In this document: piece by piece, positions 44,359 through 53,971 of the stretch
Numbering within the stretch: the stretch's first letter is position 1
Layout: every line of letters begins with the position of its first letter
From: Pseudomonas putida
GTDB lineage: Bacteria > Pseudomonadota > Gammaproteobacteria > Pseudomonadales > Pseudomonadaceae
Assembly: GCF_004357765.1 (NCBI RefSeq)
Contig: NZ_SMTE01000008.1
Span: forward strand, 62,001 to 126,000
DNA: 64,000 nt
Direction of reading: 5' to 3'
Notes under the pieces: model-generated
Seen by the model: only the letters and a program-made list of their open reading frames with translations
What the model was told of the DNA's origin: nothing
The model's database searches: none
Program-made: the position numbers and the translations under genes

Positions 44359-44711
44359 CCAGAAGCAACCCCTGGCGCTTGGGAAGCCTGGCTCAAGGCC
44401 GAGTGGAAATGGGCCTGACATTCAGATTGTTCCTATTTCTTGTAGGCCGTTTCCGAAACACACTTCCAGGCCGTTCGAGCCATTGCAGTGATTTGGTTTG
44501 CGCCCTAGTCTCGGATGGTCGTCGCAATACGGCGACCGGCTTTGACAGGCCGTCTAGGTTTGAACAACATGGCTCCGTCTTTATGGCGGCTGTGCATGGG
44601 GCACCTCTGTGTGCGCCGGAAATTGTTCTCCTAGCCGGTCTGTCAACCCATGTTCAGCTGCCACCCTCTGTTTGACAGCAGGCGGTGGTCGGCCTATCTA
44701 GGAGAACGAGA
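44359..44711. other. Structured intergenic region
   Basis: 353 bases without a convincing gene. It contains an 8-bp stem-loop at 44517-44537 (GGTCGTCG / CGGCGACC with one G-T pair, loop CAATA) and the SD-sequestering element at 44625-44707. Several TTTGACAG repeats occur (near 44548 and 44671). Confidence 0.55.
44625..44707 (+). promoter_or_regulatory. Putative cis-acting RNA leader sequestering the ribosome site
   Basis: GTTCTCCTAG (44625-44634) is perfectly complementary to CTAGGAGAAC (44698-44707), which contains the AGGAG ribosome site of the ORF at 44712. Inside, CTGTCAA (44640-44646) pairs with TTGACAG (44672-44678), and CCACC (44661-44665) can pair with GGTGG (44684-44688), excluding the previous helix. 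This suggests a switch or thermometer, without experimental support. Confidence 0.5.
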
Positions 44712-44840
44712 ATGTTGAAGATAGTCCCCGACCCACCCCACCACCACCGCTCCCTCGACAGCCTGCTGATGCTGGCCACCCACGATTGGCTCGGCTCCGA
44801 CGTTGCCCAGCAACGCCCAGCAGATTCACTGCAGCGCTAA
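44712..44840 (+). CDS. 42-residue ORF, possibly a truncated small-protein gene
   Basis: ATG at 44712 has a strong AGGAG 7 bases upstream. The product (MLKIVPDPPHHHRSLDSLLM onward) opens like small Pseudomonas proteins found beside DUF3077 genes, but stops after 42 codons. A REP-like fragment follows at about 44870, so it may be a truncated remnant. The family link is from memory. Confidence 0.45.
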   Translation: MLKIVPDPPHHHRSLDSLLMLATHDWLGSDVAQQRPADSLQR

Positions 44841-45006
44841 TCACCAAACCCGTTTCGCCTGAGCTGGCCTCATCGCCGGCAAGCCCGCGACCACCATCAG
44901 GCCGCCCAAGTCGAGAATACCGAGGCTGGGCCTGTAGGCGTGCGCTTGCCTTCGACAGACCGGGGCGTAGGGTCAGCTCAGGCACCTGGACGTTCAGGGA
45001 GAGAGA

Positions 45007-45273
45007 ATGATGACCAAGGAAAGAGAAAAAACCACCGTCGGCGAAATCAAGTTCTACCAAGGGGAAAACCAGACCCAACCGTTGTTCTGCATCGAGCCGG
45101 GCATTCCCTGCCATTTCGCTCGGGAGCAGGCGTCGGAGCTGCTGGGCTATGCGCAGGAATTGACCTTGACCGGGCTGCTCGATGAAAAGCCGCATTTGAT
45201 CTGGGCTTCGCATTATCTGGGGGCTTTGGCCAAGGCGCTGATGGATGATGCAGAGTTGGGGATGATGCGGTGA
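45007..45273 (+). CDS. DUF3077 family protein
   Basis: An 88-residue protein: TTVGEIKFYQGENQTQPLFC, then IEPGIPCHFAREQASELLGY and ASHYLGALAKALMDDAELGM, the DUF3077 layout. Function is unknown; the family is common in multiple copies in Pseudomonas. A purine-rich GGGAGAGAG precedes the ATG pair at 45007/45010. Confidence 0.82.
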   Translation: MMTKEREKTTVGEIKFYQGENQTQPLFCIEPGIPCHFAREQASELLGYAQELTLTGLLDEKPHLIWASHYLGALAKALMDDAELGMMR

Positions 45274-45303
45274 GTCCTGCAGCGGTGTGCTGACTGGGCC
45301 GGC

Positions 45304-45332
45304 CCTTTCGCGGGCAAGCCCGCTCCCACAGG
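45304..45332. repeat. REP element
   Basis: CCTTTCGCGGGCAAGCCCGC followed by TCCCACAGG, the canonical Pseudomonas putida REP sequence with GCGGGC-AA-GCCCGC stem. It lies between DUF3077 and dusA. Confidence 0.85.
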
Positions 45333-45543
45333 TTCGGTGTGGGGGCTTAAAATAAGCTTTCCTGATAGACTATCGCCCCTTTTTCCATCTGCGCGGTGCA
45401 CGCCGGGGCACGCTTTTGCCTCGGCAAACCGGGTTGGCTTTATGTGGATTTTTGCGACATCACCATGTTCGATTGCTACATGTGAGTAACCGAAGTGGTA
45501 CACCAGCACAAACCGCAGCACAGCAGTAAACGAGAGAACCGAA

Positions 45544-46554
<1,011 letters not shown>

Positions 46555-46674
46555 CGGAACCCCGGGCGCGCTTTCGACTCGAAACCTCACTCCCACACCC
46601 CGCCCCGTGCTGGCCCTTGAGTGGCCGCCGGGGCTCGGGTAAGGTCGAATCATTGCACAGGACAGAGCACGCCC

Positions 46675-47601
46675 ATGACCTCCAAGCTGGAACAACTCAA
46701 GCAGTTCACCACCGTGGTCGCCGACACCGGGGACCTGGACGCCATCACCCGCCTCAAGCCAGTCGATGCCACCACCAACCCGTCCCTGTTGCTCAAGGCC
46801 GCGGCCATCCCTGGCTATGCCGACTTGCTCAAGCAGGTCAAAAGCGACGCCAAGGGCAATGTCGACCTGGCCTGTGACAAATTCGCCGTGGCCGTCGGCG
46901 CGGGTATTCTCAAGGTCATCCCAGGGCGCATTTCCACCGAGGTGGATGCCCGCCTGTCCTTCGACGAACCGGCCCTGTTGAACAAGGCCCGCCAACTGAT
47001 CGATCAATACGAACAAGCTGGCATCGGCCGTGATCGCGTGCTGATCAAGCTGGCTTCGACCTGGGAAGGCATCCGTGCCGCCGAGAAGCTGGAAAAGGAA
47101 GGCATCCAGACCAACCTCACCCTGCTGTTCTCCTTCGCCCAGGCCCAGGCATGCGCCGACGCCGGGGTGTTCCTGATTTCGCCATTCGTGGGCCGCATCT
47201 ACGACTGGTACAAGAAGAGCACCGGCCAGGAGTACGTGGGCGCCGAAGATCCGGGCGTGCAGTCGGTCACCCGCATCTACGACTACTACAAGACCAACGG
47301 CTACGACACCGTGGTCATGGGCGCCAGCTTCCGTAACATCGGTCAGATCGAACAGTTGGCCGGCTGCGACCGCCTGACCATCAGCCCTGAGCTGTTGCAA
47401 CAGCTGAGCGACGATCAGGGCGAGCTGCCTCGGGTACTCAAGCCAGGTAACGCCGGTGAGGCCAAGCAGGTACTCAACGAGAGCCAGTTCCGCTGGGCGA
47501 TGAACGAGGACGCCATGGCCACCGACAAGTTGGCCGAAGGTATCCGCCAGTTCGCCCGGGACCAGGAAAAACTCGAGAAGCTGATGGCCGACAAAGCCTG
47601 A
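46675..47601 (+). CDS. tal: Transaldolase
   Basis: A 308-residue pentose-phosphate enzyme. The signature [13 protein letters not shown] lies near residue 35 and the Schiff-base lysine is in [17 protein letters not shown]. It transfers dihydroxyacetone between sedoheptulose-7-P and glyceraldehyde-3-P. The start [12 protein letters not shown] at 46675 is the family start. The location next to rssBC matches P. aeruginosa from memory. Confidence 0.96.
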   Translation: MTSKLEQLKQFTTVVADTGDLDAITRLKPVDATTNPSLLLKAAAIPGYADLLKQVKSDAKGNVDLACDKFAVAVGAGILKVIPGRISTEVDARLSFDEPALLNKARQLIDQYEQAGIGRDRVLIKLASTWEGIRAAEKLEKEGIQTNLTLLFSFAQAQACADAGVFLISPFVGRIYDWYKKSTGQEYVGAEDPGVQSVTRIYDYYKTNGYDTVVMGASFRNIGQIEQLAGCDRLTISPELLQQLSDDQGELPRVLKPGNAGEAKQVLNESQFRWAMNEDAMATDKLAEGIRQFARDQEKLEKLMADKA

Positions 47602-47620
47602 TACACATCCGGTTTGCCTG

Positions 47621-47660
47621 ACGGGCGGGAAATGTTCAGCATTTTCCGCCCGTTTCGTTT
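47621..47660 (+). terminator. Intrinsic terminator of tal
   Basis: A 14-bp stem ACGGGCGGGAAATG / CATTTTCCGCCCGT (one G-T pair), loop TTCAG, followed by TTTCGTTT, 19 bases after the tal stop. Confidence 0.88.
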
Positions 47661-47721
47661 GTGCACGACGCGTTCGAGCCAGCCCTACAGAAACGCCCGT
47701 CAGTCATGAAACGGCGCCAGA

Positions 47722-47762
47722 CCTGTGGGAGCGGCGGTTCGGCGCCCCGGCTTGCCCGCGAA
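47722..47762. repeat. REP-like element, long variant
   Basis: CCTGTGGGAGCGG and GGCTTGCCCGCGAA are the two ends of a REP in reverse orientation, separated by an extra CGGTTCGGCGCCCC. It lies between the tal terminator and the phosphatase start, and helps exclude an upstream start for that gene. Confidence 0.65.
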
Positions 47763-47789
47763 TGGCCCACCATGCCACCAGAGCTGTCG

Positions 47790-49661
47790 ATGACCTTGTC
47801 CTCTTCTTTGCCCCTCGTTCTCGCCGGCCCAGTGCTACGCCGCCTGGAGCCGCAACGCCTGGCCATCTGGCTGGTCGCCACGCAGCCCGAGCCGCCCACC
47901 TTCAGCATTGACCTTCCTCAGACGACACCGGAGGTCCATTGCCAGACCTTGCCGATCGGCACGCAGGCCTTCGTTCACTTGCTCGACGTGCATTTCAGCC
48001 GGCCCCTGCCCTCGGATGTCGCGGTGGAATACGATGTGCGTCTGGCCGGCCAGGGTATCGCCGAGTGGGCGCCGCACCTGCTCTATCCCGGCCAGCAACG
48101 CCCCAGTTTCGTACTGCGCGGGCGCCTTGACCAGTTGCTCCACGGCTCATGCCGCAAACCGCATCATCCAGCGCGAGACGGCATGCTCTGCGCCGACCGA
48201 TTGCTGCAGACCTGCCCACGCCCTGAACAACGCCCAGCCCTGCTGATGATGAGCGGCGACCAGGTCTACGCCGATGACGTCGCAGGGCCGATGCTCTGCG
48301 CCATCCATGGGCTGATCGCCCGCCTGGGGCTGTTCGAGGAGCAACTGCAAGGCGCACGGGTCGCCAACAGCGCCGACCTGTACAACCACCCTGCCTGCTA
48401 TTACCACCGAGCCGACCTGCTGCCCGCCCAGGCCCGAAACGAAAGCCTGCGCGAGCGTTTCTTCGGCGGCAAACGCAAGCCGATATTCTCGTCCAGCAAC
48501 GCCGACAATCACCTGGTGACCTTCGCCGAGGTCATGGCCATGTACCTGCTGGTCTGGTCGCCCATTCCCTGGCGCCTGGTGAGCCTGGACATGCCGGCAG
48601 GCCTGAGCCGGGAGCGGCAGGTGCGATATCGCCAGGAACTGCCGCTGATCGAGGCCTTCGCCGCCGACCTCGGCCCGGTCGGCCGGGTAATGGCCCATCT
48701 GCCGTGCCTGATGATCTTCGACGACCATGACATCACCGATGACTGGAATCTTTCGGCGCAGTGGGAAGAAACCGCCTACGGCCACCCGTTTTCGCGGCGT
48801 ATCATCGGCAACGCCCTGCTCGGCTATCTGCTGTGCCAGGCCTGGGGCAACGATCCAGACAGCTGCCAGCCACTGGTGCAGCGCTACCAAGCGCTGGCGG
48901 CGGCGCCCCTGGCCCGTGACGAACAGGATGCACTGATCGATGACCTGCTCGGCTTCCAGGGCTGGCAGTTCAGTTTACCGACGCAACCGCCGCTCCTGGT
49001 GCTCGATACCCGTACCCGCCGCTGGCGCAGTGAAAGCGATTTGGCAAAGCCTTCTGGACTGCTGGACTGGGAAGCGCTGACCGAACTGCAACATTCGCTG
49101 CTCGACCACCCTTCGGCGGTGATCGTATCCCCGGCGCCGATCTTCGGGGTCAAGCTGATCGAAACGGTGCAGCGGGTGTTCAGCTGGCTTGGCTATCCAT
49201 TGCTGGTGGATGCGGAAAACTGGATGGCGCATCGCGGCGCGGCGCAGGTCATTCTCAACATCTTCCGCCATTCGCGCACCCCAGGGCACTACGTGATTCT
49301 GTCCGGGGACGTGCACTATTCGTTCGTCTACGAAGTGCTGATCCGTCACCGGCAACGTAACCCGCACCTCTGGCAGGTGACCAGCAGCGGGATCAAGAAC
49401 GAGTTTCCCCGGCGCCTTTTGGATGTGCTGGACCGCTTGAACCGCTGGCTGTACTCGCCGCGCTCACCGTTGAACTGGTTCACCAAGCGCAGACAGATGG
49501 AGGTGGTGCCGAGAACACCGAGCCATCGCCAGGCAGGCGAACGTCTGTGGAACAGTGCGGGGTTGGGACAGGTGTTTTTCGATGAGCAAGGGCGACCAGC
49601 GCGGGTGTATCAGCTGAATGCGGATGGGCGGGAGGCGACGGAGTTCGTGAAGCCGGAGTGA
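47790..49661 (+). CDS. Alkaline phosphatase D family (PhoD-like) metallophosphoesterase
   Basis: About 623 residues. Metal sites are LMMSGDQVYADDVAGP, MIFDDHDITDDWN and ILSGDVHYSFVYEVL. There is no clear Tat or Sec signal, unlike classical secreted PhoD, so a cytoplasmic location or a divergent function is possible. In Pseudomonas this gene lies between tal and the rssC/rssB pair. Start 47790 is uncertain; 47772 is alternative, and earlier starts would include a REP element. Confidence 0.82.
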   Translation: MTLSSSLPLVLAGPVLRRLEPQRLAIWLVATQPEPPTFSIDLPQTTPEVHCQTLPIGTQAFVHLLDVHFSRPLPSDVAVEYDVRLAGQGIAEWAPHLLYPGQQRPSFVLRGRLDQLLHGSCRKPHHPARDGMLCADRLLQTCPRPEQRPALLMMSGDQVYADDVAGPMLCAIHGLIARLGLFEEQLQGARVANSADLYNHPACYYHRADLLPAQARNESLRERFFGGKRKPIFSSSNADNHLVTFAEVMAMYLLVWSPIPWRLVSLDMPAGLSRERQVRYRQELPLIEAFAADLGPVGRVMAHLPCLMIFDDHDITDDWNLSAQWEETAYGHPFSRRIIGNALLGYLLCQAWGNDPDSCQPLVQRYQALAAAPLARDEQDALIDDLLGFQGWQFSLPTQPPLLVLDTRTRRWRSESDLAKPSGLLDWEALTELQHSLLDHPSAVIVSPAPIFGVKLIETVQRVFSWLGYPLLVDAENWMAHRGAAQVILNIFRHSRTPGHYVILSGDVHYSFVYEVLIRHRQRNPHLWQVTSSGIKNEFPRRLLDVLDRLNRWLYSPRSPLNWFTKRRQMEVVPRTPSHRQAGERLWNSAGLGQVFFDEQGRPARVYQLNADGREATEFVKPE

Positions 49662-49688
49662 TTCGGCGGGATGTGTCGGGTATTTTCT

Positions 49689-49721
49689 GGCCTCTTCGCG
49701 GCGGTTTGGCGCGAAGAGGCC
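49689..49721. terminator. Hairpin between convergent genes
   Basis: 12-bp arms GGCCTCTTCGCG and CGCGAAGAGGCC with a 9-base loop, REP-like in composition, between the phosphatase and rssC stops. It may act as a bidirectional terminator despite weak T tracts. Confidence 0.55.
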
Positions 49722-49736
49722 GGTACAGACTAGCGC

Positions 49737-50219
49737 TCAGGTACGCTCCAGCGCACTGACCAGATCATGGAACGCCTCGCGGTTGGAATCGTTCAAGCCC
49801 ATGAGGATCTTGTGCGCCTCCAGCACCTTCGAACGCACCACCTCTTCGTTCTGGTCCTGGGAGGGTAGGTCGGTCAGACATTCCGGGCACGGCACCGGAC
49901 GGTCGACGATATTGAACACCTGATCGAAGCCCATCGACTGCAGCAGGCGAGAAATATCCGGGTTGGTGGTCACCACGGTTGGCAGCAGGCCAACCTTCTG
50001 CCGCGACAGGATCGACAGCTTGGCCAGCAGACCCAGCGTCGTGCTGTCGATGCTTTCAGTTTCGGTCAGATCGATGACGATCGCCGAGAAGTTCAGCGCA
50101 GTGAAGATCTTCTCGATCGTCGCATCCAACGCCGAACACAAGGTCAGGCGCACTTCACCGACGAACTTCAGTACGAAGGTGCCGCTCTGCTCGGCGAACT
50201 GGATTCTACCGGTACTCAT
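49737..50219 (-). CDS. rssC: STAS-domain anti-sigma factor antagonist RssC
   Basis: A 160-residue protein. The N-terminal STAS domain carries the phosphorylatable serine region LTETESIDSTTLGLLAKLS. The C-terminal 60 residues include CPEC and a helical tail. It overlaps rssB by 4 bases. The pair corresponds to P. aeruginosa RssB/RssC (PA2798/PA2797, from memory), which influences RpoS levels. Confidence 0.85.
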   Translation of the reverse strand: MSTGRIQFAEQSGTFVLKFVGEVRLTLCSALDATIEKIFTALNFSAIVIDLTETESIDSTTLGLLAKLSILSRQKVGLLPTVVTTNPDISRLLQSMGFDQVFNIVDRPVPCPECLTDLPSQDQNEEVVRSKVLEAHKILMGLNDSNREAFHDLVSALERT

Positions 50220-51400
50220 TGAAGGTTCCTGCTTAACACCAATAGGGCGATATCATCCGGCATCTCCCCAAGCGTAGCCAATCCAAAACGTTGTCGCAGC
50301 CCATCCAGGCTACCACCCGCGGCCTTGACGATGTCCGGCAAGGCGGCCTCTTTATCTTTGAGCGTGTCCCCTGGCAAAAGGTCCAGGATGCCATCGGACA
50401 TCAGGCTCAAGCTGAATCGCTCTGGCAGCTCGATGACCTGGTCCTGGTACGCCGCCTCGTCGAACAGACCCACCGGCAGGCCACGGCCTTCGAGGTAACG
50501 AGCCTGGCCCGGGGTGTACAGCACCGGCAGTGGTAGATGGCCACCCACGGCGTAGGTCAGCAGGCCGGTTTCTTCGTCGATCACGCCACCGACCATGGTC
50601 ACATGCTTGCCCAACTTGCAGTTGATCAGCCCGCGATTGATGTGGCTGAGCACCTCCGAGGGCTTGAATTCGCGCATCTTGCCGCTGCGCTTGAATTCGA
50701 ACAACAGCCGGGTGGTCATGAACTTCAGCAGCACGGTGACGAAGGCCGACGACGCGCCGTGCCCCGATACGTCTGCGAGGTAGAAGGCGATACGCCGCTC
50801 GTCCACACGGAAGTAGTCGGTGAAGTCGCCCGACAGGTACAGCGACGGGATGATCTGGTGCTCGAAAGCGAACCCGCCCGCACTCCAGGGGCTCTCCGGC
50901 AGCATGTTCATCTGGACCTGGCGCCCGGCGGTCTGGTCCTCCTGCAACAGGTGCAGGCTGGCCTCCAGCTCACGATTGGCGGCCTCGAGCTTGTCGCGAT
51001 AGCGCTGGTTTTCCAGCACCAGACGCGAACGGTCGAGGGCACGACGCACCGAATGCTCGAGCACGGCCAGGTCTTCCAGCGGCTTGATCAGGTAGTCGGC
51101 AGCACCGAGGCGCAAGGCCTCCACCGCGTCGCTCATCACCCCGGCACCGGAGACCACGATCACCGGCAACTGCGGCGCACGCTCGCTGATCTGGCGGATC
51201 AGTTCGAGGCCGCCCATCTGCGGCATGCGCAGATCGCAGATGACGAGGTCGGGCTGGTGTTCTTCGAAGACCTGGAGCCCCTGCTGGCCGTTACCGGCCT
51301 GGAGGACGCTGAAGCCACTGTCTTCCAGATAGGCGGCGAGGCTAGCACGGACCACGTCGTCATCATCGATGATCAGCAGCGTTGCACTGATTTTCTGCAT
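50216..51400 (-). CDS. rssB: RssB-like response regulator with PP2C phosphatase domain
   Basis: A 394-residue protein. The receiver domain has acidic pocket IIDDDDVVR, phospho-Asp in LVICDLRMPQMGG and the conserved Lys in DYLIKPLED. A coiled-coil linker (LVLENQRYRDKLEAANRELE) follows, then a SpoIIE-type PP2C domain (FYLADVSGHGASSAF, LSLMSDGILDLLPGD, PDDIALLVL). It likely dephosphorylates the downstream STAS partner. Start 51400 gives the family N-terminus; 51454 is possible and neither has a clear ribosome site. Confidence 0.86.
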   Translation of the reverse strand: MQKISATLLIIDDDDVVRASLAAYLEDSGFSVLQAGNGQQGLQVFEEHQPDLVICDLRMPQMGGLELIRQISERAPQLPVIVVSGAGVMSDAVEALRLGAADYLIKPLEDLAVLEHSVRRALDRSRLVLENQRYRDKLEAANRELEASLHLLQEDQTAGRQVQMNMLPESPWSAGGFAFEHQIIPSLYLSGDFTDYFRVDERRIAFYLADVSGHGASSAFVTVLLKFMTTRLLFEFKRSGKMREFKPSEVLSHINRGLINCKLGKHVTMVGGVIDEETGLLTYAVGGHLPLPVLYTPGQARYLEGRGLPVGLFDEAAYQDQVIELPERFSLSLMSDGILDLLPGDTLKDKEAALPDIVKAAGGSLDGLRQRFGLATLGEMPDDIALLVLSRNLQ

Positions 51401-51670
51401 GTGGGCGAACGGCGCCGATTTGGGTTGGTGCAGCGACGTCTGCAAAGCTGACATCCGACTGCTGGGATACTCTGTAGTAACACTCTACTTGAGTTGTAGG
51501 CCAAGAAGATGGGCCAGGCAACCGGCAGAGGCACCTTGTAAGGCGCAGACGGTACTCCCATCCGCGGGGCGTTTCAAGCATACGTCGGTCGAGCTCGCTG
51601 CACTTTACAGGGCAAATCACCGGGAGTTATAAGAAAGCCGACCAGCGCAACCTGATGGGAAGGACGCAGC

Positions 51671-51970
51671 ATGCCTCAGACGCCCTCCAACCACAGCGAG
51701 AAACGCGATTTCATCCGCATGCGCATCGACACCGAGGTCACCCTACTGCACGCCGGCCAGGTGATTACCGCGATGTGCCTGGACCTCTCCAGCGGTGGCA
51801 TGCAGGTGCACGCACCGCAGCGCTTCCAGGTGGGGGATTCGCTGGATGTCCATATCGACTCCGAACACCCGGCCCTCAAGGGGCTGCGCGCCAGTACCGA
51901 AGTGGTTTGGATTGCGGACCAACCCGGTGGGCAGCAGAAACTCGGCCTGCGTATCTTGGCGATGCACTGA
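51671..51970 (+). CDS. Small PilZ-domain protein
   Basis: A 99-residue single-domain PilZ protein. The c-di-GMP motifs are KRDFIRMRID (RxxxR) and CLDLSSGGMQVH (D/NxSxxG). It starts at ATG 51671 with AAGGACG upstream. Divergent from rssB. It probably links c-di-GMP to an unknown partner. Confidence 0.88.
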   Translation: MPQTPSNHSEKRDFIRMRIDTEVTLLHAGQVITAMCLDLSSGGMQVHAPQRFQVGDSLDVHIDSEHPALKGLRASTEVVWIADQPGGQQKLGLRILAMH

Positions 51971-52003
51971 TCTGTAACTGGAAGTATCTGTTGCCTGCGG
52001 CGA

Positions 52004-52031
52004 CCTCATCGCCGGCGAGCCGACGATGAGG
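52004..52031. terminator. Hairpin between PilZ gene and mlaA
   Basis: CCTCATCG and CGATGAGG arms (8 bp) with a GC-rich loop between two convergent stops. No T tract; REP-like. Confidence 0.5.
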
Positions 52032-52039
52032 CGGGAGGA

Positions 52040-52747
52040 TCAGAAGTCGTCTTCGACTTCGCCGTCCTTGACCTTGAACTCGCGGTTCTGCAGGTAGGCA
52101 TTGCGGATGAAGATGTACTTGTCACCCTGGATGAGCTTTTCAGCCGACAGCAGGCTGGCACGGGTGTCGATCACGTCCAGCGCGAAGATCGAATTGCGCG
52201 TGGGCACGTGGTCGATGTAGCGGTAGGGCTTGGTGTAGGTGTCCGGATACTTGGCCAGGCCGTCACGCACGGTGCTCGGACCGAGCAGCGGGATGACCAC
52301 GTATGGGCCGCTTGGCAGACCCCAGTAGCCCAGAGTCTGGCCGAAGTCCTCGTCGTTGCGCTGCAGGCCCATCTTGGTACCCACGTCGAAGAAGCCGCCC
52401 AGACCGAAGGTGGTATTGACGATCAGCCGCGCAGTGTCCACGCCCGCTGCATGAGGCTTTAGCTGCAGCAGGTCGTTGGCGAGGTTGGTGACATCGCCGA
52501 GGTTGCGGAAGATGTTATGGATACCATCTTCGAGGAACTGCGGAGTCACCGCCTGATATCCCTTGGCCAGCGGCTTCAGGGCATAGGTGTCGAGAGTATC
52601 GTTGAACTTGAAGATCGGTCGGTTGACCGCCTCCCAGGGATCCTCCTCGGTGGCCGCCTGGGTCGCCGCCACAGGTGCCAGCAGCAGGCTGGCACACACA
52701 CAGGCCTGGGTGACTCGCTCGATCACACCGGCACCGATCCTACGCAT
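52040..52747 (-). CDS. mlaA: Phospholipid-transport protein MlaA (VacJ)
   Basis: A 235-residue protein. EDPWEAVNRPIFKFNDTLDT, GDVTNLANDLLQLKP, GLGGFFDVGTKMGL and WGLPSGPYVVIPLLGPSTVR are MlaA/VacJ hallmarks. It removes mislocalised phospholipids from the outer leaflet of the outer membrane with the Mla system. The signal region (CVCASLLLAPVAATQA) has no good lipobox, unlike E. coli. Start 52747 has GGAGAGAC upstream. Confidence 0.9.
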   Translation of the reverse strand: MRRIGAGVIERVTQACVCASLLLAPVAATQAATEEDPWEAVNRPIFKFNDTLDTYALKPLAKGYQAVTPQFLEDGIHNIFRNLGDVTNLANDLLQLKPHAAGVDTARLIVNTTFGLGGFFDVGTKMGLQRNDEDFGQTLGYWGLPSGPYVVIPLLGPSTVRDGLAKYPDTYTKPYRYIDHVPTRNSIFALDVIDTRASLLSAEKLIQGDKYIFIRNAYLQNREFKVKDGEVEDDF

Positions 52748-52936
52748 AGATGTCTCTCCATCGAAATTCTCGGCCGCAACGCGCATTGGCACGCCGCTGT
52801 ACGGCGGCAAGTATAAAGACTTGCGGGCTGCTGCGCAGCTTCGCACAGTATTGATCAATTTTCCGTGAATACCCGTCGCCGTCATCGCCTGGTAACAATA
52901 CCGCCATAGTCTGCGGACTATTTGGGGGAAGCTGCC

Positions 52937-53500
52937 ATGCTCGACGCGCCCGCCTTCACCGCCGTGCTGTTCGGTCTGCGCGGTTGCCTGGTCCAGGCTG
53001 CCGACGGCAGCCCTCAGCCCGCCCCAGGTGCACTGCAGGCCTTGAGTGGACTGCGCCGGCGCCAGGTACCCTGCATCTGGCTGGACGACCAGCCCAGCGC
53101 ACAGAGCCAGCACCTGGCCAGCGTGCTGCCGCAATGGCTGCCTGGGCACAGCGTCAACGGGGTGCGCTGGCCGGCACCGAACGCCTGCTGGCAGGCCTTG
53201 ATGAGCCTGGACAGCCAGAAACTGGACGGCTGCGTGCTGGTCAGCGGCGAACCGCGGCTGTTACAGTCGGGGCTCAATGCCGGGTTGTGGACGGTCGGGC
53301 TGGCGGCCTGCAGCCCTGGCTGCGACCTGTCCTCCAGCGCCTGGCAGGCCATGACCGCGCAAGACCAGGAGCTGGCGCGCGGCAAGGCGACCCTGGAGCT
53401 GTTCCGCCTGGGCGTGCACTCGGTGATCGACCACCTCGAAGCGCTGGACACCTGTCTGGCGGACATCGCCCAGCGCCGGCGCAAGGGCGAAAAACCCTGA
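52937..53500 (+). CDS. HAD-like (phosphonatase-type) protein with weak motifs
   Basis: A 187-residue protein. The pattern FTAVLFGLRGCLVQAADGS resembles HAD motif I (LFDxxG) but the nucleophilic Asp-x-Asp is replaced (LFGLRG). LVSGEPRLLQSGLNAGLWTV and the late helical part look like the phosphonatase-type cap and core. Likely a non-catalytic HAD relative. Start 52937 follows GGGGAAGC. Confidence 0.6.
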   Translation: MLDAPAFTAVLFGLRGCLVQAADGSPQPAPGALQALSGLRRRQVPCIWLDDQPSAQSQHLASVLPQWLPGHSVNGVRWPAPNACWQALMSLDSQKLDGCVLVSGEPRLLQSGLNAGLWTVGLAACSPGCDLSSSAWQAMTAQDQELARGKATLELFRLGVHSVIDHLEALDTCLADIAQRRRKGEKP

Positions 53501-53622
53501 CACAGCCCCGTTGATCCGGATCATGCAAAGCGCTGTCGAGTGGATTACGCTGAAAGCAGGCCAGAACCTTTGCAGTGTCGCTGAGGTCCATGGCTTGCCA
53601 AGTCATTGATGGAGAACTACCA

Positions 53623-53886
53623 ATGCCTGCCCGCGAATTGCAAGAGCGTTTGAATAGCCTGCGCGAGCAACTGGATCGAAACGTGCCGCTTTCCGATGAA
53701 GAACTGGCCGCCCTGCACGAGGAGGCCAGGCAAATCGAAGCGCAGCTCAAGCTCGAGGAAGCCACGCCGGACAACAACCTGGTGGATGGAGTCAATCTGG
53801 CCATCGAGCGCTTCGAGGCCGAACATCCCGACCTGACCGCCACCCTGCGCAGCATTGCCAACTCGCTGCACAGCATGGGCATCTGA
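53623..53886 (+). CDS. DUF4404 family protein
   Basis: An 87-residue acidic helical protein (MPARELQERLNSLREQLDRN, then EELAALHEEARQIEAQLKLE) matching DUF4404. It is probably coiled-coil. Function is unknown. GGAG precedes the ATG by 9 bases. Confidence 0.8.
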   Translation: MPARELQERLNSLREQLDRNVPLSDEELAALHEEARQIEAQLKLEEATPDNNLVDGVNLAIERFEAEHPDLTATLRSIANSLHSMGI

Positions 53887-53926
53887 AACACCGCATCTAC
53901 ACACCTGGCGCCGCTGTGCGGCCCAA

Positions 53927-53944
53927 TCGCCGGGACCCCGGCGA
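53927..53944. terminator. Hairpin between DUF4404 gene and queF
   Basis: TCGCCGGG-AC-CCCGGCGA, an 8-bp perfect stem between convergent stops, without a T tract. Confidence 0.45.
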
Positions 53945-53971
53945 ACGGGCCGTGCAAAAGCCCTCAGCTAT

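Noticed and set aside
44698-45213. 171-codon minus-strand ORF
   Set aside because: Covers the DUF3077 gene in antisense and shows no domain or start signal.
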